NCBI GenBank assembly: GCA_033063855.1
Contig: CP093831.1
Span: forward strand, 12,028,001 to 12,092,000
DNA from: Smittia aterrima
Taxonomy: Eukaryota; Arthropoda; Insecta; Diptera; Chironomidae
Length of the DNA stretch: 64,000 nt
Reading direction: 5' to 3'
The position numbers and the translations under genes are program-made. Positions 1-13,700 of this stretch are shown one piece after another. Numbering within the stretch: position 1 is the stretch's first letter; every line of letters starts with the position of its first letter. The notes under the pieces were generated by a model, which had not been told where the DNA came from, did not search any database, and saw nothing but the letters and a program-made list of their open reading frames with translations.

Positions 1-106
1 TCTTCAGAAGAGATAAAGGAAACTTCAATTGACCGTAAACTATACGACCGAGAAATAATCGTTCGCTTCTAAGTAATTTTTGTTCAGTTGTCGAAGCAAG
101 AGCGTT

Positions 107-1425
107 ATGAAGTCTTCTCTGGTTTTATTGTTTTTAATTTTCTACGTAATTGCATCAGTTTCGTCGTCTCCAGTTGTGCAACAAAATGAAATCAAAGGCA
201 GTGATGTGCTCGATCAAGTTCCATTGATCGATGGTCACAATGATTTTCCATTTAATTTGTATCTCACTGAGCAAAATCGATTGGCTGATGTTGACTTTGC
301 TTCCGATTTGACACTAAATCCGAAATGGCAAGTCAATCGAAGTTTCACGGATCTTCCAAGATTGAGAAAAGGAAAAGTTGGTGGACAGTTCTGGGTTGCT
401 TACGTTCGATGTGAGCATAACTACAAAGACGCAGTTGAGAGAACTTTGGAGCAGATTGACGTGATTAAGAGATTAATTAACAAATATCCGAACGACATGC
501 AATATGTGACTGAAGCTGATCAGATCATGGAAGCTTTCAACAACAAAAAGATTGCGAGCATGATTGAAATTGAAGGAGGACATTCAATCGACTCACGACT
601 CTCATCACTTCGACTTTACTATGAACTTGGCGTACGCTGCATGACATTGACTCACAGTTGCAATCTTCCTTGGGCTGATGCGTCTCCAATCGATGACGAT
701 GCAACTGCAATCAAGAAAGGATTGACAGTTTGGGGAAAGAAAGTCGTCGCTGAAATGAATCGACTCGGAATGATCATCGATCTCTCTCATGTCTCGGAAG
801 GTGTGATGTTAGCAGCTCTCGAAACTTCGAAAGCTCAAGTCATCTTCAGCCACTCGTCTGTTTACAGTCTTCATAATCATCATCGAAATGTAAAAGATAA
901 CGTTTTGCTAAAGCTGAAAGAGAACAATGGACTCATCATGATAAACTTTTACTCCGCATTCGTTGGTGGTGACAATACAATTGACGCTGTTATCAGTGAG
1001 TTAAAAATTTAAATTTCATTTCAAATTTCAAAATAATTTTTCTTTAAGATCACATCAACTACGTTAAGAACTTCATTGGAGCTGATCACGTTGGGATTGG
1101 CGCTGACTATGATGGCGTTCAACAGATGCCGTTGGGTCTTGAAGACGTCTCAAAATATCCCGACATTTTCGATAAACTTTACGCAAGTGGATGGACGCAG
1201 GATGAACTCAAAAAGCTCGCCGGTCTTAATCTCATTCGAGTTTTCAAAAATGTTGAGAGCGTTCGTGATAGTTTGAAGAACGAGAGGATTATTGCTGATC
1301 CAATTCCTTACAACGACATCAAATCAGAGAACCCTGAAGTTGGAACATGTCGAACTGACATCGAACGTTACGCTTCGCAGACAAGGAAGTCAAACTTAAA
1401 TAGACCCGAAGAAAGCGAGCTTTGA
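107..1425 (+). CDS. Membrane (renal) dipeptidase, copy 1, secreted form
   Basis: Zinc dipeptidase of the renal dipeptidase family (peptidase M19), which hydrolyses dipeptides outside the cell. Two coding exons, 107-995 and 1049-1425, join in phase to give about 421 residues. The start is the ATG at 107, because it begins a clear signal peptide (MKSSLVLLFLIFYVIASVSS). Visible metal and active-site motifs are IDGHND (HxD), EIEGGHS (bridging Glu), DLSHVS and IFSHSS (His ligands), so the enzyme looks intact. The C-terminus ends in a charged tail with no obvious hydrophobic GPI signal, so a soluble secreted enzyme is likely (inference). A polyadenylation signal AATAAA lies at 1447-1452. It is followed head-to-tail by a close paralogue. 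Confidence 0.9.
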
Positions 1426-1452
1426 AGTCAAGTTAACGATAAACAAAATAAA

Positions 1453-1767
1453 GTGTGTTAAACAATTAAAAGGGCTAATTAAGATTTCGCGGCTTTAAAG
1501 CCAAGAAGGCTTTATTATTGTCATAAAGATACGATGCTATCTTCAAATGCATTCCAGAAAGACAAACCTTGAAATGTCCCGGCTTAAGCTCAATAATATG
1601 ATCAGCCTCATAAAGATATCAATTAAAAACTTAAGCTTAGAGTACTCGTAAATGTCTGCTTAAGAATAAGTTTTATCTGATTGTGAAAAAGATTAATTGG
1701 CACTTGAAAGGTGTGAAATTGTTTCAGTCAGTCTCGCGCTGTAGTGGAAAGAACAAGTCGATTAACG
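1453..1767. other. Intergenic spacer between the two dipeptidases
   Basis: About 315 bp without a coding exon. It must contain the promoter and 5' UTR of the second dipeptidase. No element can be named from the sequence. Confidence 0.5.
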
Positions 1768-3209
1768 ATGCTTTTAAGTAATTTTCTTTTCGTTAAAAGC
1801 TTTTGATGTTTAAATTATTTTTCTTCAAATTTTCACAGCGACAAAAATTTTGATTGCTGTGGGAGCCACGTTAGTTACCGTTGGAATTATTCTGGGAATC
1901 ACTTTGCCGTTGACTGTTTTTAAATCGAAAGATGAAGGTCCATTCGTAGGAAGTGACGTCCTCAGTGAGGTTCCGTTGATTGATGGACATAATGATTTGC
2001 CATGGAATCTTTATAATGTCGAGAAGAATGTTTTGGATAACTTCGAGTTTGACTCTGATTTGAAACAGAACCCAAAATGGCAATTCGATGGAAGCTTCAC
2101 TGATCTCCCAAGAATAAGACAAGGAAAACTTGGAGGTCAGTTTTGGGTTGCTTATGCCAGTTGCAATAATATAGACAAAGACGCAGTTGAGAGAACTTTG
2201 GAGCAGATTGACGTGATTAAACGATTGATTAACAAATACCCGAATGACATGCAATATGTGACTGAAGCTGATCAGATCTGGGAAGCTTTCAACAACAAAA
2301 AGATTGCGAGCATGATTGAGATTGAAGGAGGACATTCAATCGATTCCAGACTCTCAGTTCTTCGACTTTACTACGAACTTGGTGTGCGCTGCATGACATT
2401 GACTCACAGTTGCAATCTTCCTTGGGCTGATGCTTCTCCAATCGATAACGATGCAACTGCAGTGAAGAAACATTTAAGTGAATGGGGCAAATCAGTTATT
2501 AGTGAGATGAATCGTCTCGGAATGATCGTCGATCTCTCTCATGTCTCAGAAGGTGTGATGTTAGCTGTCTTAGAATACACCAAAGCTCAAGTTATCTTCA
2601 GCCACTCGTCGGTTTACGCTCTTCATAATCATCATCGAAACGTCAAAGATAACGTTTTGCTCAAGGTAAAGGAGAACAATGGACTTGTCATGATAAACTT
2701 TTACAGCAACTTTATTGGTGGAAATGATACGATTGACGATGTTATCAGTAAGATACAAAAAATGTTCCTTATCAATTTGAGCGTTCAAAATTGTTTTTTT
2801 TCTAGATCACATTAACTACGTAAGAGATTTCATTGGAGCTGATCACGTTGGGATTGGCGGAGATTACGATGGCGTTGAGCAAGTCCCAGCTGGTCTTGAA
2901 GACGTTTCGAAGTATCCTGATTTGTTCGACAAGTTAGCTGAGAGCGATCATGGTTACGAACCGTGGACGAAAGAAGATTTAAAGAAACTTGCTGGTCTCA
3001 ATCTCATTCGAGTGTTCAAAAATGTGGAGAGCGTTCGCGATAGTTTAAAGAACGAGAAAGCAATCGACGATCCAATTCCTTATAACGACATCAAAGCGCA
3101 GAATCCTGCTGTCGGAACTTGTCGAACTGACATTGAGACATATGCACCTGTAGTGACTAAATCTGGAAAACTATTGGCAACACTTACTAAGGTTGAAGAA
3201 GAGTTGTAA
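1768..3209 (+). CDS. Membrane dipeptidase, copy 2, signal-anchored form
   Basis: Second M19 dipeptidase, about 440 residues, in three exons: 1768-1777 (only 10 nt: ATG CTT TTA A), 1839-2747 and 2806-3209. The tiny first exon joins in phase to a hydrophobic stretch (TKILIAVGATLVTVGIILGI), so this copy starts with a signal anchor or uncleaved transmembrane helix instead of the cleavable signal of copy 1. All catalytic motifs are present (IDGHND, EIEGGHS, DLSHVS, IFSHSS). The last intron sits at exactly the same codon as in copy 1 (ATC A|AT), showing a tandem duplication. The central part is almost base-for-base identical to copy 1, while both ends have diverged. AATAAA motifs follow the stop directly. 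Confidence 0.88.
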
Positions 3210-3430
3210 ATAAAATAAAATAAAAGATGACAAATTTACTTTTTAACGGCCAGAAAAAATTTAAACTCATATTAAACGCCCTTCGGCAAAATACGCCATC
3301 TGGTGGCTTCCACGAAACTAATCGAGAAAATTAAACGTATTTTTTTAAAAAATTCAAAACAACGGAAGAAATAAGCTGATTTACTTAAAATCGCTCTAGT
3401 TTACTCAAAGTAATGAATTAAAACAACCCA

Positions 3431-6248
3431 ATGGACTCAAAACAAAGCGAGTTATTGACACGACTCGAAGGTTTGAAGAAATTTCAGGATGAGCAAGAGA
3501 ATGTTCTAAAAGTAAGAGTTTGTTTCTTGGCAACAAACAAAAATATTTTGCGTAAAAATGTTTCAACATTTTATTTATTTTAAGGCTAATCGTGAGAATC
3601 AACGAGCACTCTTGACACGAGAACAAATCCAAATGTACGAAATGCTTGGATTGAGTGTCTCAAACTTCGCTGAAGTAAGCGCAGAGCCCGAACACATCGA
3701 ATCTGAAAACGAGAACGAATTTGAAGAACGTCACGAGGATTCTGATGGCGCAATACTCTCTTCAGACGAATCTGCTCATATAAGTAATTATAACAACGAG
3801 TTAGTTACTAAGGATTCTTCTCCGATCAACCACGACGAGTTTCAAGACGAAACAAATGAACAACAAGTCAAACGACCGTTTCTTCGACGAGGATCAGGAC
3901 TCACAACTCGTTTTCGCATTGCTCCAGACGCCTTCAATCTGAAAAAACTTCCACGATATAAATACGCTGACAGAATTAAGAAGAATCTTGCGAAAAATGG
4001 ACAATCGAGATCAAGAGATCCTCCAAAAGAAACTGAAGTGCCTAAACAAAAAGTTGAGCCAGTGAAAAAGAAACAAATGGCACCTCCAGTTAAGAAAGTA
4101 GAAACCATTGAGCTTCTGCCTCCACAAAAAATATTTTTAAAGGTTCCTAATGAACCAAGCATTTCAACGGTAAACGATCCGCCAATTGAAGAATGGTTCA
4201 ATTCAAGATTAAAAGAAAAGCAACCCGAGCTGTCTGAAACTCCAAAAGTTGCGAAACTTCCAAAAGGAGTTTCTTGGGCGAAAATTCTGAATTCAAATAC
4301 AATCGCTGAGAGTTCAATTAACATCGATCAACTGCTCAATCTGCCGACTTCAAGTTCAGAGTCAGAATTAGATGAAACAGCTTTATTTCATTTGCTGGAA
4401 GACAAAGTTAACAACATGAGTCTCGATTTATCAATGTCGAGCATAATGAAGCTTCTCGCATCTTTGCGTAATCCTCAAGCGGCTCAATCACTTGACGACC
4501 AAACTCTGGTCAATCCAGAAGATCCTTTAATTGACGATGTTGAAAATGTGAATCTTCAACTTGAACCACATCCAACTGAAATAAATCAGAAGATCATTAT
4601 CGATGAGACGTTTGATGAGGACGAAGAAAATGAAGAAGAAGAAGACGAAACAATTCCTGAAGAGCAGCATGTGAGATTCTCTGATAATATCGAAGTGGTC
4701 GAAGACACAACAAATTTATCGACTGATCTCGAAGCAATTGAATTAAGTCAAACGTCGACACCGAACGAGCGGCAGAGATTTGATCAGTTCAAGCGTAAAT
4801 TACTGGGAAATAAAAACTTTCCACAAGAAAGAGGGGATCTCAAAGAAAAATCCGAACAAATGAGGTCGAAACTTGCTGAGCTTGACGCAGAGATAGATAA
4901 ATTCCGGGAACAAAGAGCAATTGTTGATAAGCAGCGAGAAGAGCTAGAACTCGATAAGCTGCAACTTGAGAACGATCGAGAAGACATGCTAGAGCAGCTT
5001 AAAGACGATCGGATCAAGATGGAACTTCAAATTCATGACGAACGACTTAAAGTTGATCAAGAGAAGCTTAGAGTTGAGAAAATGTTGAAGAATCCGTCAA
5101 AGAAAGAACGAGAGGAGATTGCAAAACTCAAAGAGACTATCGAAGAACTTCGAGAAGAAATGAAAGCTAAAGAAGTTCGTCATGGCTCAACTTCAGCAAG
5201 ATACCGATCGCAGATCAAGCAATTGGAAAAGGAAAATCAATCCTTAAAGCTTGAGCTCGATGTAATGAAAAAAGAAAACAAGAAGCTTGAGTTTGACAAC
5301 GCTAGACTTCGAAAGGACACAAATAGTAAAATGTTGCAAGAAATCAACCGAAATATCGCTAAGCTCACCCCGCAGGAAGTCGCAAAGCCACCTATTCCAG
5401 CCAAGAAACCACCAGTTGCAAAGAAAAATGATCCACCGATGAAGAAACGTGTAAAGAGCGTTCCTGATTTGTTCGTCGCATCGAGCAGCGACTCTAGTGA
5501 TGAAGAACAAATAATATCAAATCAATCAAGAAAATCAATGAAGGAAAATAACCCAATTCAAGGTCGAAGATCAGCTCCAGCATCTCAACCAATCCCACGA
5601 GCATCATCTTCTGACATCCTTGCTGAAATGAAACGCGAAATTGTCAACTCAGATGGCAGCAAGGATATTTGGTATCCAAACGGAAATTTGAAGAAGATCT
5701 CACCCGATGGAATGCTAATCAGAATGCTTTACTTCAACAAGGACATCAAAGAAACAAACATTAACGAAGGAACCACTAAATATTACTATCACGAAACGAA
5801 CACATGGCACACGACGTACATCGACGGATTAGAAATCCTCGAATATCCAGAGTAAGCTCAATCTAATTTTCATTTGACAATTATTTATTTTGATATTCAT
5901 TTCAGTGGGCAAATCGAGCATCGATACAAAGATGGATCAGTTGAAGTGCATTATCAAAATGGATCGATTCGCATAACTAATCCAAACTGGAGTGACGAGA
6001 CAAAAGAAGAATGGAAGCTTCCAGATGGAACTAACATTAAGATTCGTACCGATGAGTCGAAGATCCTGACTTTCTCAAATGGACAACGAGAAATTCACAC
6101 AGCAAATCATAAACGACGAGAGTATCCAGATGGAACTGTTAAATTAGCTTACGAGGATGGAAGCTACGAGACGAGGTATTCAAATGGTCGAGTCAGAATC
6201 AAGGACAACAAAGGAAATCTTGTCAGCGATACAATGGCGACTTGTTAA
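3431..6248 (+). CDS. Sas-4: Spindle assembly abnormal 4 (CPAP/CENPJ orthologue)
   Basis: Centriolar protein needed for procentriole elongation; binds tubulin and links the cartwheel to pericentriolar material (family knowledge). Exons 3431-3511, 3585-5851 and 5906-6248 give about 896 residues, close to the Drosophila protein. Near the N-terminus the conserved block RPFLRRGSGLTTRF is visible, matching the tubulin-interacting region of CPAP proteins. The middle is acidic (a run of Glu/Asp near 4615-4660). From about 4780 to 5330 comes a long charged coiled coil. The C-terminal repeats of the type WYPNGNLKKISPDG, YKDGSVEVHYQNGSI and YPDGTVKLAYEDGSYE are the TCP10/G-box beta-sheet domain that binds Ana2/STIL. 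The start is the first ATG, giving MDSKQSELL; exon 1 ends AAA|gtaaga in phase. It converges on mRpL44 with a 117-bp gap. Confidence 0.95.
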
Positions 6249-6365
6249 ATTTTCTATTTTCTTTATTTCCTTGCGCAATTTAACTGACTAAAATTTATTT
6301 TACAATCATACAAAACGACCTTGTTATCTCTCGAAGTATCTGAAGCGTTTGTTAGTCCGCTGCTG

Positions 6366-7417
6366 TCACATTTTCTCAACACTTGCGACTGATGGCTTGC
6401 TCAAAGACTTCATTACTTGCTCGATTGGCATTTTAAAATCGAGTGGCTTCATGTTACTCTGTGTTTGGAACATGTTTCTGAGGGAATCTTTAGCAGCTTC
6501 TTCTGTGGCAATTGTGACGTCTTCTCCAAAGCCCGAGCCGATCATTCTCTTGTTGCTGTAGATGCCGACTTGATATGCCGCAAGAATTGTGTTCTTTCCA
6601 ACTTCAGCAATGAGACGAGGTTCAGGTTCGCCAAGTTTCTTATCCTTGCAGATATCTTTCAGTAACTCTACTGGATTGTCGAATTTCCAAAATTCGTTGA
6701 CATCGACTTGATTGAGTTGAGTAACAATGAAATCTCTGATGAACTCAAATGCTCTTGCTTCTCCCGATGACTCGAAAAGAGCTCCAATCACTGCTTTTAA
6801 ACTATCAGCTAAAGTTTTCTCTTCAACTGGGAATTCAGCTGCGAGGATCAAATCTTTTGTTCCCAAATTCTTTGACACATGAGCTAGCACTTCATTCGAT
6901 GAGAGATGTTTGTAGATTGCTTTAACTCCTTCCCGTGGATATTTTGGGAGCGACAAGCTGAGATACGTGACAATGAACTCTGTGATCAACTCTTCGCCTT
7001 TCTTAGCTAAACTTGAGTTGTCTGTAAGTTGAAGAACTGGTTCCTCAATTCCGACAGCTCGTTGTTTCATCTCTTCTTGAACAATGTATGACCGGTCTAC
7101 AAATGCTTGTTGCAGCAAAGCTGGAGCGAATTTCTCGTTAAGCCGAACACCGAAAGCAAATATTTCAGCCTCGTAATTCCATTCGATGAACTCAGATCTC
7201 GGCGTTTCCGGCTGTGGTCCAATCTTCTTCCTGCGCTTGCGAATTTCACGTAATGTTGGTGCAACCCATCGATGAACATCACATCGAGCTTCTAAAATAA
7301 AACAAAAATATGAAAACATGTGAAAATTTTGAAAAACCGATTTAACTTACGATTCCACAGTAGCGATGATGTTTGCGGTGTAGCGATGATCCTGCTTGCT
7401 ATCCTGAATAACGACAT
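6366..7417 (-). CDS. mRpL44: Mitochondrial large ribosomal subunit protein mL44
   Basis: Component of the mitochondrial 39S subunit, built on a catalytically dead RNase III fold followed by a double-stranded RNA-binding domain. Two exons on the minus strand: 7417-7351 and 7291-6366. Exon 1 starts at ATG 7417 and encodes a short Arg/Ser-rich presequence (MSLFRIASRIIATPQTSS), typical of mitochondrial import; it joins in phase to the family hallmark VHRWVAPTLREIRKRR. The RNase III-like part includes SLAKKGEELITEFIVTYLSL, and the dsRBD-like part lies near EPEPRLIAEVGKNTILAAYQVGIYSNK. Total about 330 residues. The gene is convergent with Sas-4. Confidence 0.93.
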
Positions 7418-10400
7418 TGTCCTTGTTAATTGTTAGTTTCGCGATTAAATATTTTTCAAGAAAATTAAGTTTGTTGCTCAATCTCACTGAGCTCTGAAGT
7501 TGGCTGTGGCTCAGTTTTTGGATTTGAACTTCAACGCCCAAATTGACTCCTTTTTCAAGAATTGAATAAAAAAGCATAATTAAGACGCTTAACCAGAGTT
7601 AAGTTGTTAAGCTGTTCACTACTAATGATCCAAAGCATGTTATCCACAAGAATAAAGCTAAATTGACTCAATTATGGCACCAATTATTCTGGGTCGCAGA
7701 ACATCAAAAGACTCTCTCAGAAGACGAATAGAAAATGTTCGCAATTGATTTCTTCTATTTCTCAACATGAAACTTAAAATTTTCGGCAGCGAGCTTAAAT
7801 TGCTGCTCTGCTTTAATTATTATTGCCACAATCTTCGAGTAATTAACATAGTACGTGCCACAGAGGCGAGACGAATGAGGCGTTAATGTTTGATATACGA
7901 ACCGTTTCTAACATCTCTTGGTCTGGGAACTTACGAGAGAATTAGAAATTTAATGAAACTCGAACAGAACAAAATCAGTTTTCATTAAGACAATGCAATC
8001 ATGGAAATTGTTTTCATTTTCGACTCGACCTTATCTCTAATAACAACCGGGTTTTGTGTTTTTAGGTCGTTGTTGCTTTGTTCTATGGCTTAGAGGAGGA
8101 CCCGCCGCCGCAAATCTTTTTCTGCTATTTACTCTCTGTGAATTTTCGTTCAACCGACTTCATAATAGCCGAGCTCGTGTAACAAATGTTTCAACCCCTT
8201 TTGAGTTCTCCTTCCGCAAACTTCCACTTTCCGGTGCAAGTTCAAAGCATTGAATTTAAATGTTTCCATTTGCAAGCAGACGAATATTACATCAGCTGTT
8301 TAAACTCATGAAAGCGACAACCTCGCAATGCCTTGTTCCGTTGTTCGCTTACCCCTCAACAATGCTTATTATGAAATAATAATACTTTTCCACCGCAAAA
8401 TATCATGTTTCACTATGAAAGCTTGAAGCTTGAAATTTTGAGTTCATTCGACTATTTCATATTCTATACATCAAGAGAATGTGGATAGACGGAAATAATT
8501 AATGAAGAAAAGTTTCATCGACTTGTGCATCTCTGCTCTGCTGCATCTATTTATTCATGAAATTGCAGAGCGATGTTTAAAGCTTTTATGAGTAATTTTC
8601 GATGAATAAGGAATAAACGTAAATTTTTCATGTTTTCCTTTTGAACAGTTTGTAAGCTTGTTTGTAAGTTACGTTGTCATTTTGGTTTAAGGAAATGGCT
8701 AATTAGTATCTTGTTACACTCTCCATTACTTTATTTCAATGACATTGTTAACGAACCATCCCTTTCCACTTTAAAGAGCTTTAAGATTTAGTGAACACTC
8801 GCTGAGCAGCAATAAAGATGATAATTTTCAGTTATTTGCATAAATAAAAACACTCATGAATAATAAAGAACTCTTGCTCTATGCGAACGAACGAACAAAC
8901 GCAAAAACCTGAGACAAAGTCGACTCTCTATGCAAAAATCTGCAAAACATTAAAATCAACATAAGCAAACACATAGCGAGAGCTTTTTATAAAAAAAAAT
9001 TCTTTGAGAGCAGTTCATTCTGTTCGACGCAAATCTGCTGAAAGCTTTTTTTCTTTCGAGGTAGAAAATAGGGTTACAAGCTAAAGGTGACGCAAACTTG
9101 ACTGTGAAAGACACATCTGACGTGCTTTAAATTTATTTAACGCAATGTTTCAAGTGGAAGCTTTTAGGATTTTGTCACCGAGAAACTTTCCAAGCGTCAA
9201 ACTCTTGAGATTTATCTTCACCGGTAACGATATATCCACTGCTCTTGTATCAGGCCTTGATACGAATGAGTTTTCCCTTTGAAAAATCGAGGTATCGTGC
9301 ACGTGTAACCACAATTCATGAATTAGAGGGAAATTGTTTGAAATTGTTGCGACCTTCGTTAAGCTCATCGATTTTTCTCCATCGAAAACTTTCATTAAAA
9401 GAACTTGAAAACCTAAAAATATTTCGCAACTTTAAGTTCATTCGCATCGATTAGATGAGGATAAGGATGTTATCCCTTTCTAAGGATTTGATTGAGGTCA
9501 AATTGATATCAGTTTGAGTTGTTAATCTCAATGGCTTTCACGAATTAAAGGCTCGTTAATTTATCGTTGAAGCTGCTGTGCTCTCATCATGAGAGAGTAA
9601 TTTACTCATTTGCTACAAAACGAGGAAATGTGGCGACAGCAAAAATATTTATTTTACACATTACTTTGATCTTTTTAACTTTTGACCGCGAATCATCAGA
9701 TTATCTTTCGATTAGTGACGGATTTATAAAATCAAAGTAAACAAGCAAGCACGTGCGTTGCTTTTTCTCCGCTCTTCTGTCGAGAGTCTTCAAGCGTGCT
9801 TTCCTTTCATGAAAAGCATGAACGGCAGAAAAGCGGAGAGCGCTTCTCAAATTCTCGACAAAATATATTTCAGTTTCTTTCGAGACGTCGTTCGTGAAGC
9901 GCGCGGATAGTCACTTCGTCAAAGTGTTGATTATTCTGTGTCGCTCAAAGAAGTGATAAGGCAAGGAAAGGAAAAGCTCATCGTCATTAAAAAAAAGTCC
10001 AAAGTGAATATTTCAGAAGTAACCGTAAAGTAACTCTCAGTGACCTAACGATCCCTTTTTTTTGGTTCCACCTTTGAACCCTTCGAAATTAAATTTATAT
10101 TTAATTCAGTAACGAGACTAACTTTCGCACGACGGCATCCAAGTGATTTCGTCAAAAAAGGAGTCGACTTGAGTAGCTTCTTGAAGCTTCAATGTTTTCC
10201 TTGCAATTCAATTTTAAACTTCAAGGAGATGAGCGCCGTCGTATTTCAACGAGACTAACTAAACGAGTTTGTGAAGGTTTGTGAGGTGAAAGCGAGTTTG
10301 TGGATAAATCCAAAAAAAAAATGTTTGCTCAATGAAATTTTGCCAAAAGAATTTTCAATTCCACTGTGATCAGAGAAACGTGCAGTACTACGACATAGCG

Positions 10401-10749
10401 AAAGTAAATAATCAAGCGAAAGAAGCAGACGTGCGGTCGTTGATTGATATAAACATATTAAAATAAATCTAACACAACATTGTCACTCCTGCATTGCATC
10501 AGAGAGAATTTATTATTCAAAAAACTCTTTTATGAGTTGTTTAGGGAATATCATGAATTGCAAACATTAAAAGTTAAAAAAACAACATATGCTGTAAAGC
10601 ACTCGAGAGAGAGAGAAAGACAAGGGAGAACGCTAACCATGGAAAACATTATCGAAGCAGAGGAAAACCTGCAAACGCAACTAAAATAAATATTGGATTA
10701 CAGTGCACCGCGACAGCAAAAGTTAAAAAAGTGAAAATCAAATTACAAC
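7418..10749. other. Intergenic region upstream of the first adenylate cyclase
   Basis: About 3.3 kb with no ORF that has recognisable homology, codon bias or splice support. It separates mRpL44 from cyclase copy 1 and must hold its promoter and 5' UTR. Short ORFs here look random. Confidence 0.55.
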
Positions 10750-13700
10750 ATGAGCGACTCCGAGGACGATGTGAATGAAAAAACTTTACTGAGGTAAACG
10801 TCGGATGTAAAGTGATAACATTAAAATCGCAAACTGTCGAGGGAACGTTTGAAGTGCTGTGGGAGGTTCGCAGGACGCAATGAAGCTTTCAGTTTGTCGA
10901 GTTTTTGTTTCCTCTAAGTTTGCGATAGAATTAAAATCATGGTCACCCCATCGCATCTCTCTTGAGGGGTGGAGGAAAAAAAGCGTTAACAGAATTTTAA
11001 TTTACGCACGAGAAAGTACTGAAAAGGTCATGAAATCGCAAACGACAGGAAAAAGTTTTTAAAAGCGATTTAATTAGAATGTTTTAGTCGACTCTTCTCT
11101 TCTGTAATTTATGCGTGAAAATCAGAGTTAATTCTCAAATCAAAAACTCTCGCGATTAAATTACGCTAAGGTACTCGCCATAAATTACCAAAAAATTATT
11201 CATTGTCAACAATCGATGAGCCCGCGTGAGATAAGATAACAAAAGCAATCAAACGGGTTGATTGTGGTCGTTGTAAATTCTTCTTTTTGGTAACAAAGAT
11301 AATGAAGATATGTCTACGTAAATGTCTTCTTAGTCACGTTGAGTCTTCGAATGTTCTTTTATCAATAAACTGACGAGTGAAGATAGACTTTAATCTTATT
11401 TAGTCACACGTGAAAAAGCTATGCGCTTCAACGATTGCAGAGCTTAGATAATTGACACTTGTTGATCGCATTGACGTCTATTCATTCTGCTTCCACTATT
11501 CTTCTTAGATTACCGACAAACTTAAAGTTTCGAGACGGAAAAGTTTTATTTGCAGTTCAATTACTTAGTAAACAAAAAAGTTCTGAAAGTTCAAGCTCAT
11601 GAACCGATTGTCGACTAACTCCTGGTGTTATCAAATGTTACCCTTCAAAACACCCCCGCAATTAGCCTTGCGAAGGTTTATCTCGCGATAAGATAGCGAC
11701 GAGCTTTTATATTCGACGCGGATGATAAATGTTTTACTAGATAAAGAGAAATTGCATTATTCGTTTGGTAAAACTCGTTCGGTATAGATCGTTGAAGCTA
11801 CGGTGAATGAAAAGGAAAAACTTTAAAGCTTTAATTTCATAGAAAACTTTGTAGAAATGGAAACTTTTAATCTTCAAAAGCGACTAAAGCTGGAGAAGCT
11901 GCTTTTCTATTTAAGATAATTTTTTTGCCATATTGCGAGTAGTGAGAAGTGAAAATTCATAAGAACACTAAAGAAGTTGTGAGAGACAGGATGAAAATTT
12001 AATTATGACAAATGAAAGCGAGACATTAAATGAGTTAGCGAACGGTAAAGTTTCATCATTAAAGTTGGAAAAGTTCCAACTGTTGCTGAGGGCATTCTAT
12101 GTTAACAGATCGTCGCTAATAAAAAAAAGTATTTGAACGCACAATCTCTCGTACAATTGTGACCTCCACTAGGTCTAATATTAATAATGAAGCTTCCAGG
12201 GTTTCAAGTTTGTTGCCTTCCTCATAAAATTATCGATTTGAGCCTGTTGGCGTGAAACACTTTTTTTATTTCGCCCATTTATTTACATTCCGATAGCAGA
12301 AGTCTACCTTAAATGAGATAACAATCAGGCTGTTTACACGTCAATTGGCACCACAGGCAGCAACTCACAGTGGATTATCGATGATTCTAGATTTGAAAGA
12401 TGATTATTATGGAAAATAATTTTAATTCAAATCTAACGATAACATGAAAAAATGTTTTTGTTGTCTACTCTCGAGAGGTTCTCTGGATAGGCATTGACAG
12501 AGATATCGAGTGACACTTTAAAGAGAAAGCTTGGAATGTGAGCTTGAAGGATTTGAAAAGTTTCATTGCTTTCTTCAAATAACACAAAGAGTTCTTGCGC
12601 GCTCCTCTGCTTAACTTCGGTTTCGTTCATTACACGAAAACGAAATTATTTCTCAAAGTTACAATTTTCATAGAAAAACTTGGAAATGTCAACGTTTTTC
12701 CTATGCGTTGCTACATTCTCGTTAATTAAAACATTTCGTTGAAGAATTCTGCGCCGTAAATTGAAATTTACTCAGACAAATTAAATATTCTTTCGTCAAT
12801 TTGCACAAGAGTCGAAGGAAGAGAGCTCAACAAGTTACCAAGAAAATAAATTAGTTAACAAACTCAAGATCCATGAAGTGCTGCGAGGAAAAGCTTTCGA
12901 AATCGTTTCAAAAACCTTTGATACGATCGTCTTATTGCATAATCTTCTTCTAACGAAAATGTTTCGTCTCAAACGAACCTTGCGGTGTTCCACAAAAATG
13001 GAAAACAAGAAAGATTCAATCCGAAAATTAGTCGCCAAGGCCACAAATCCAATTAACAAATTGAAATCTGCCACAATCAGATGAAATCTGAAATTTGAAG
13101 CGTGTAAATGTTAATGAAAAAATCAATTTCCTTCGAGACTTAGATGCTTCCTATTTCAATTTCAACAACATTTCACCGCATCTCAAGATTATCAAATAAC
13201 AAGAGACTATCCGTACACACATGGTGGCGTGTAATGCAATTTTCTTCTCACTTTTCTGTCCACAGTAAAATTTTCCGAGAGAAGCCACACGCGAGAATGA
13301 GAGAGAGGAAAAGCATAAAGTGAAAACAAAAACTTGTTCGCATCGGTTGTCGTGTCGAGAAAGGAAGAAAACTTTCAGTTTATTTTTGTACTTTGCACAA
13401 CGTGGATCTGTTCGAGTTCGAGTTAGCCGGAGGGAAATAATCGATAGAAAGATAATAAAGGAGGGGATTATGTAGTTTTGAGGATTGAGCGATTTAATTA
13501 AGTTGCGATATAAAATGCTCACAAGTTTATGAACAACTCGAGTGGAATAATTTGATAACATGAGACTCTATCATTATAAATCAGAGATTCCCGCTCAAGT
13601 TTAACGTGAAGGTTCACAATGTGATTTCAGTAAGTTCCGAATAAAAATTTATTCATCGTGAAAAAATCTATGTTGAGCTTGAATTCCGAAAGAGAAATCA

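Noticed and set aside
3842..4324. 160-codon minus-strand ORF opposite Sas-4
   Set aside because: Antisense shadow of the Sas-4 coding exon.
10639..10689. Short ORF MENIIEAEENLQTQLK as first exon of RasGAP1
   Set aside because: It resembles the GAP1 N-terminus but has an in-frame stop and no splice donor in phase. The exon at 26262-26304 fits in frame, phase and sequence.
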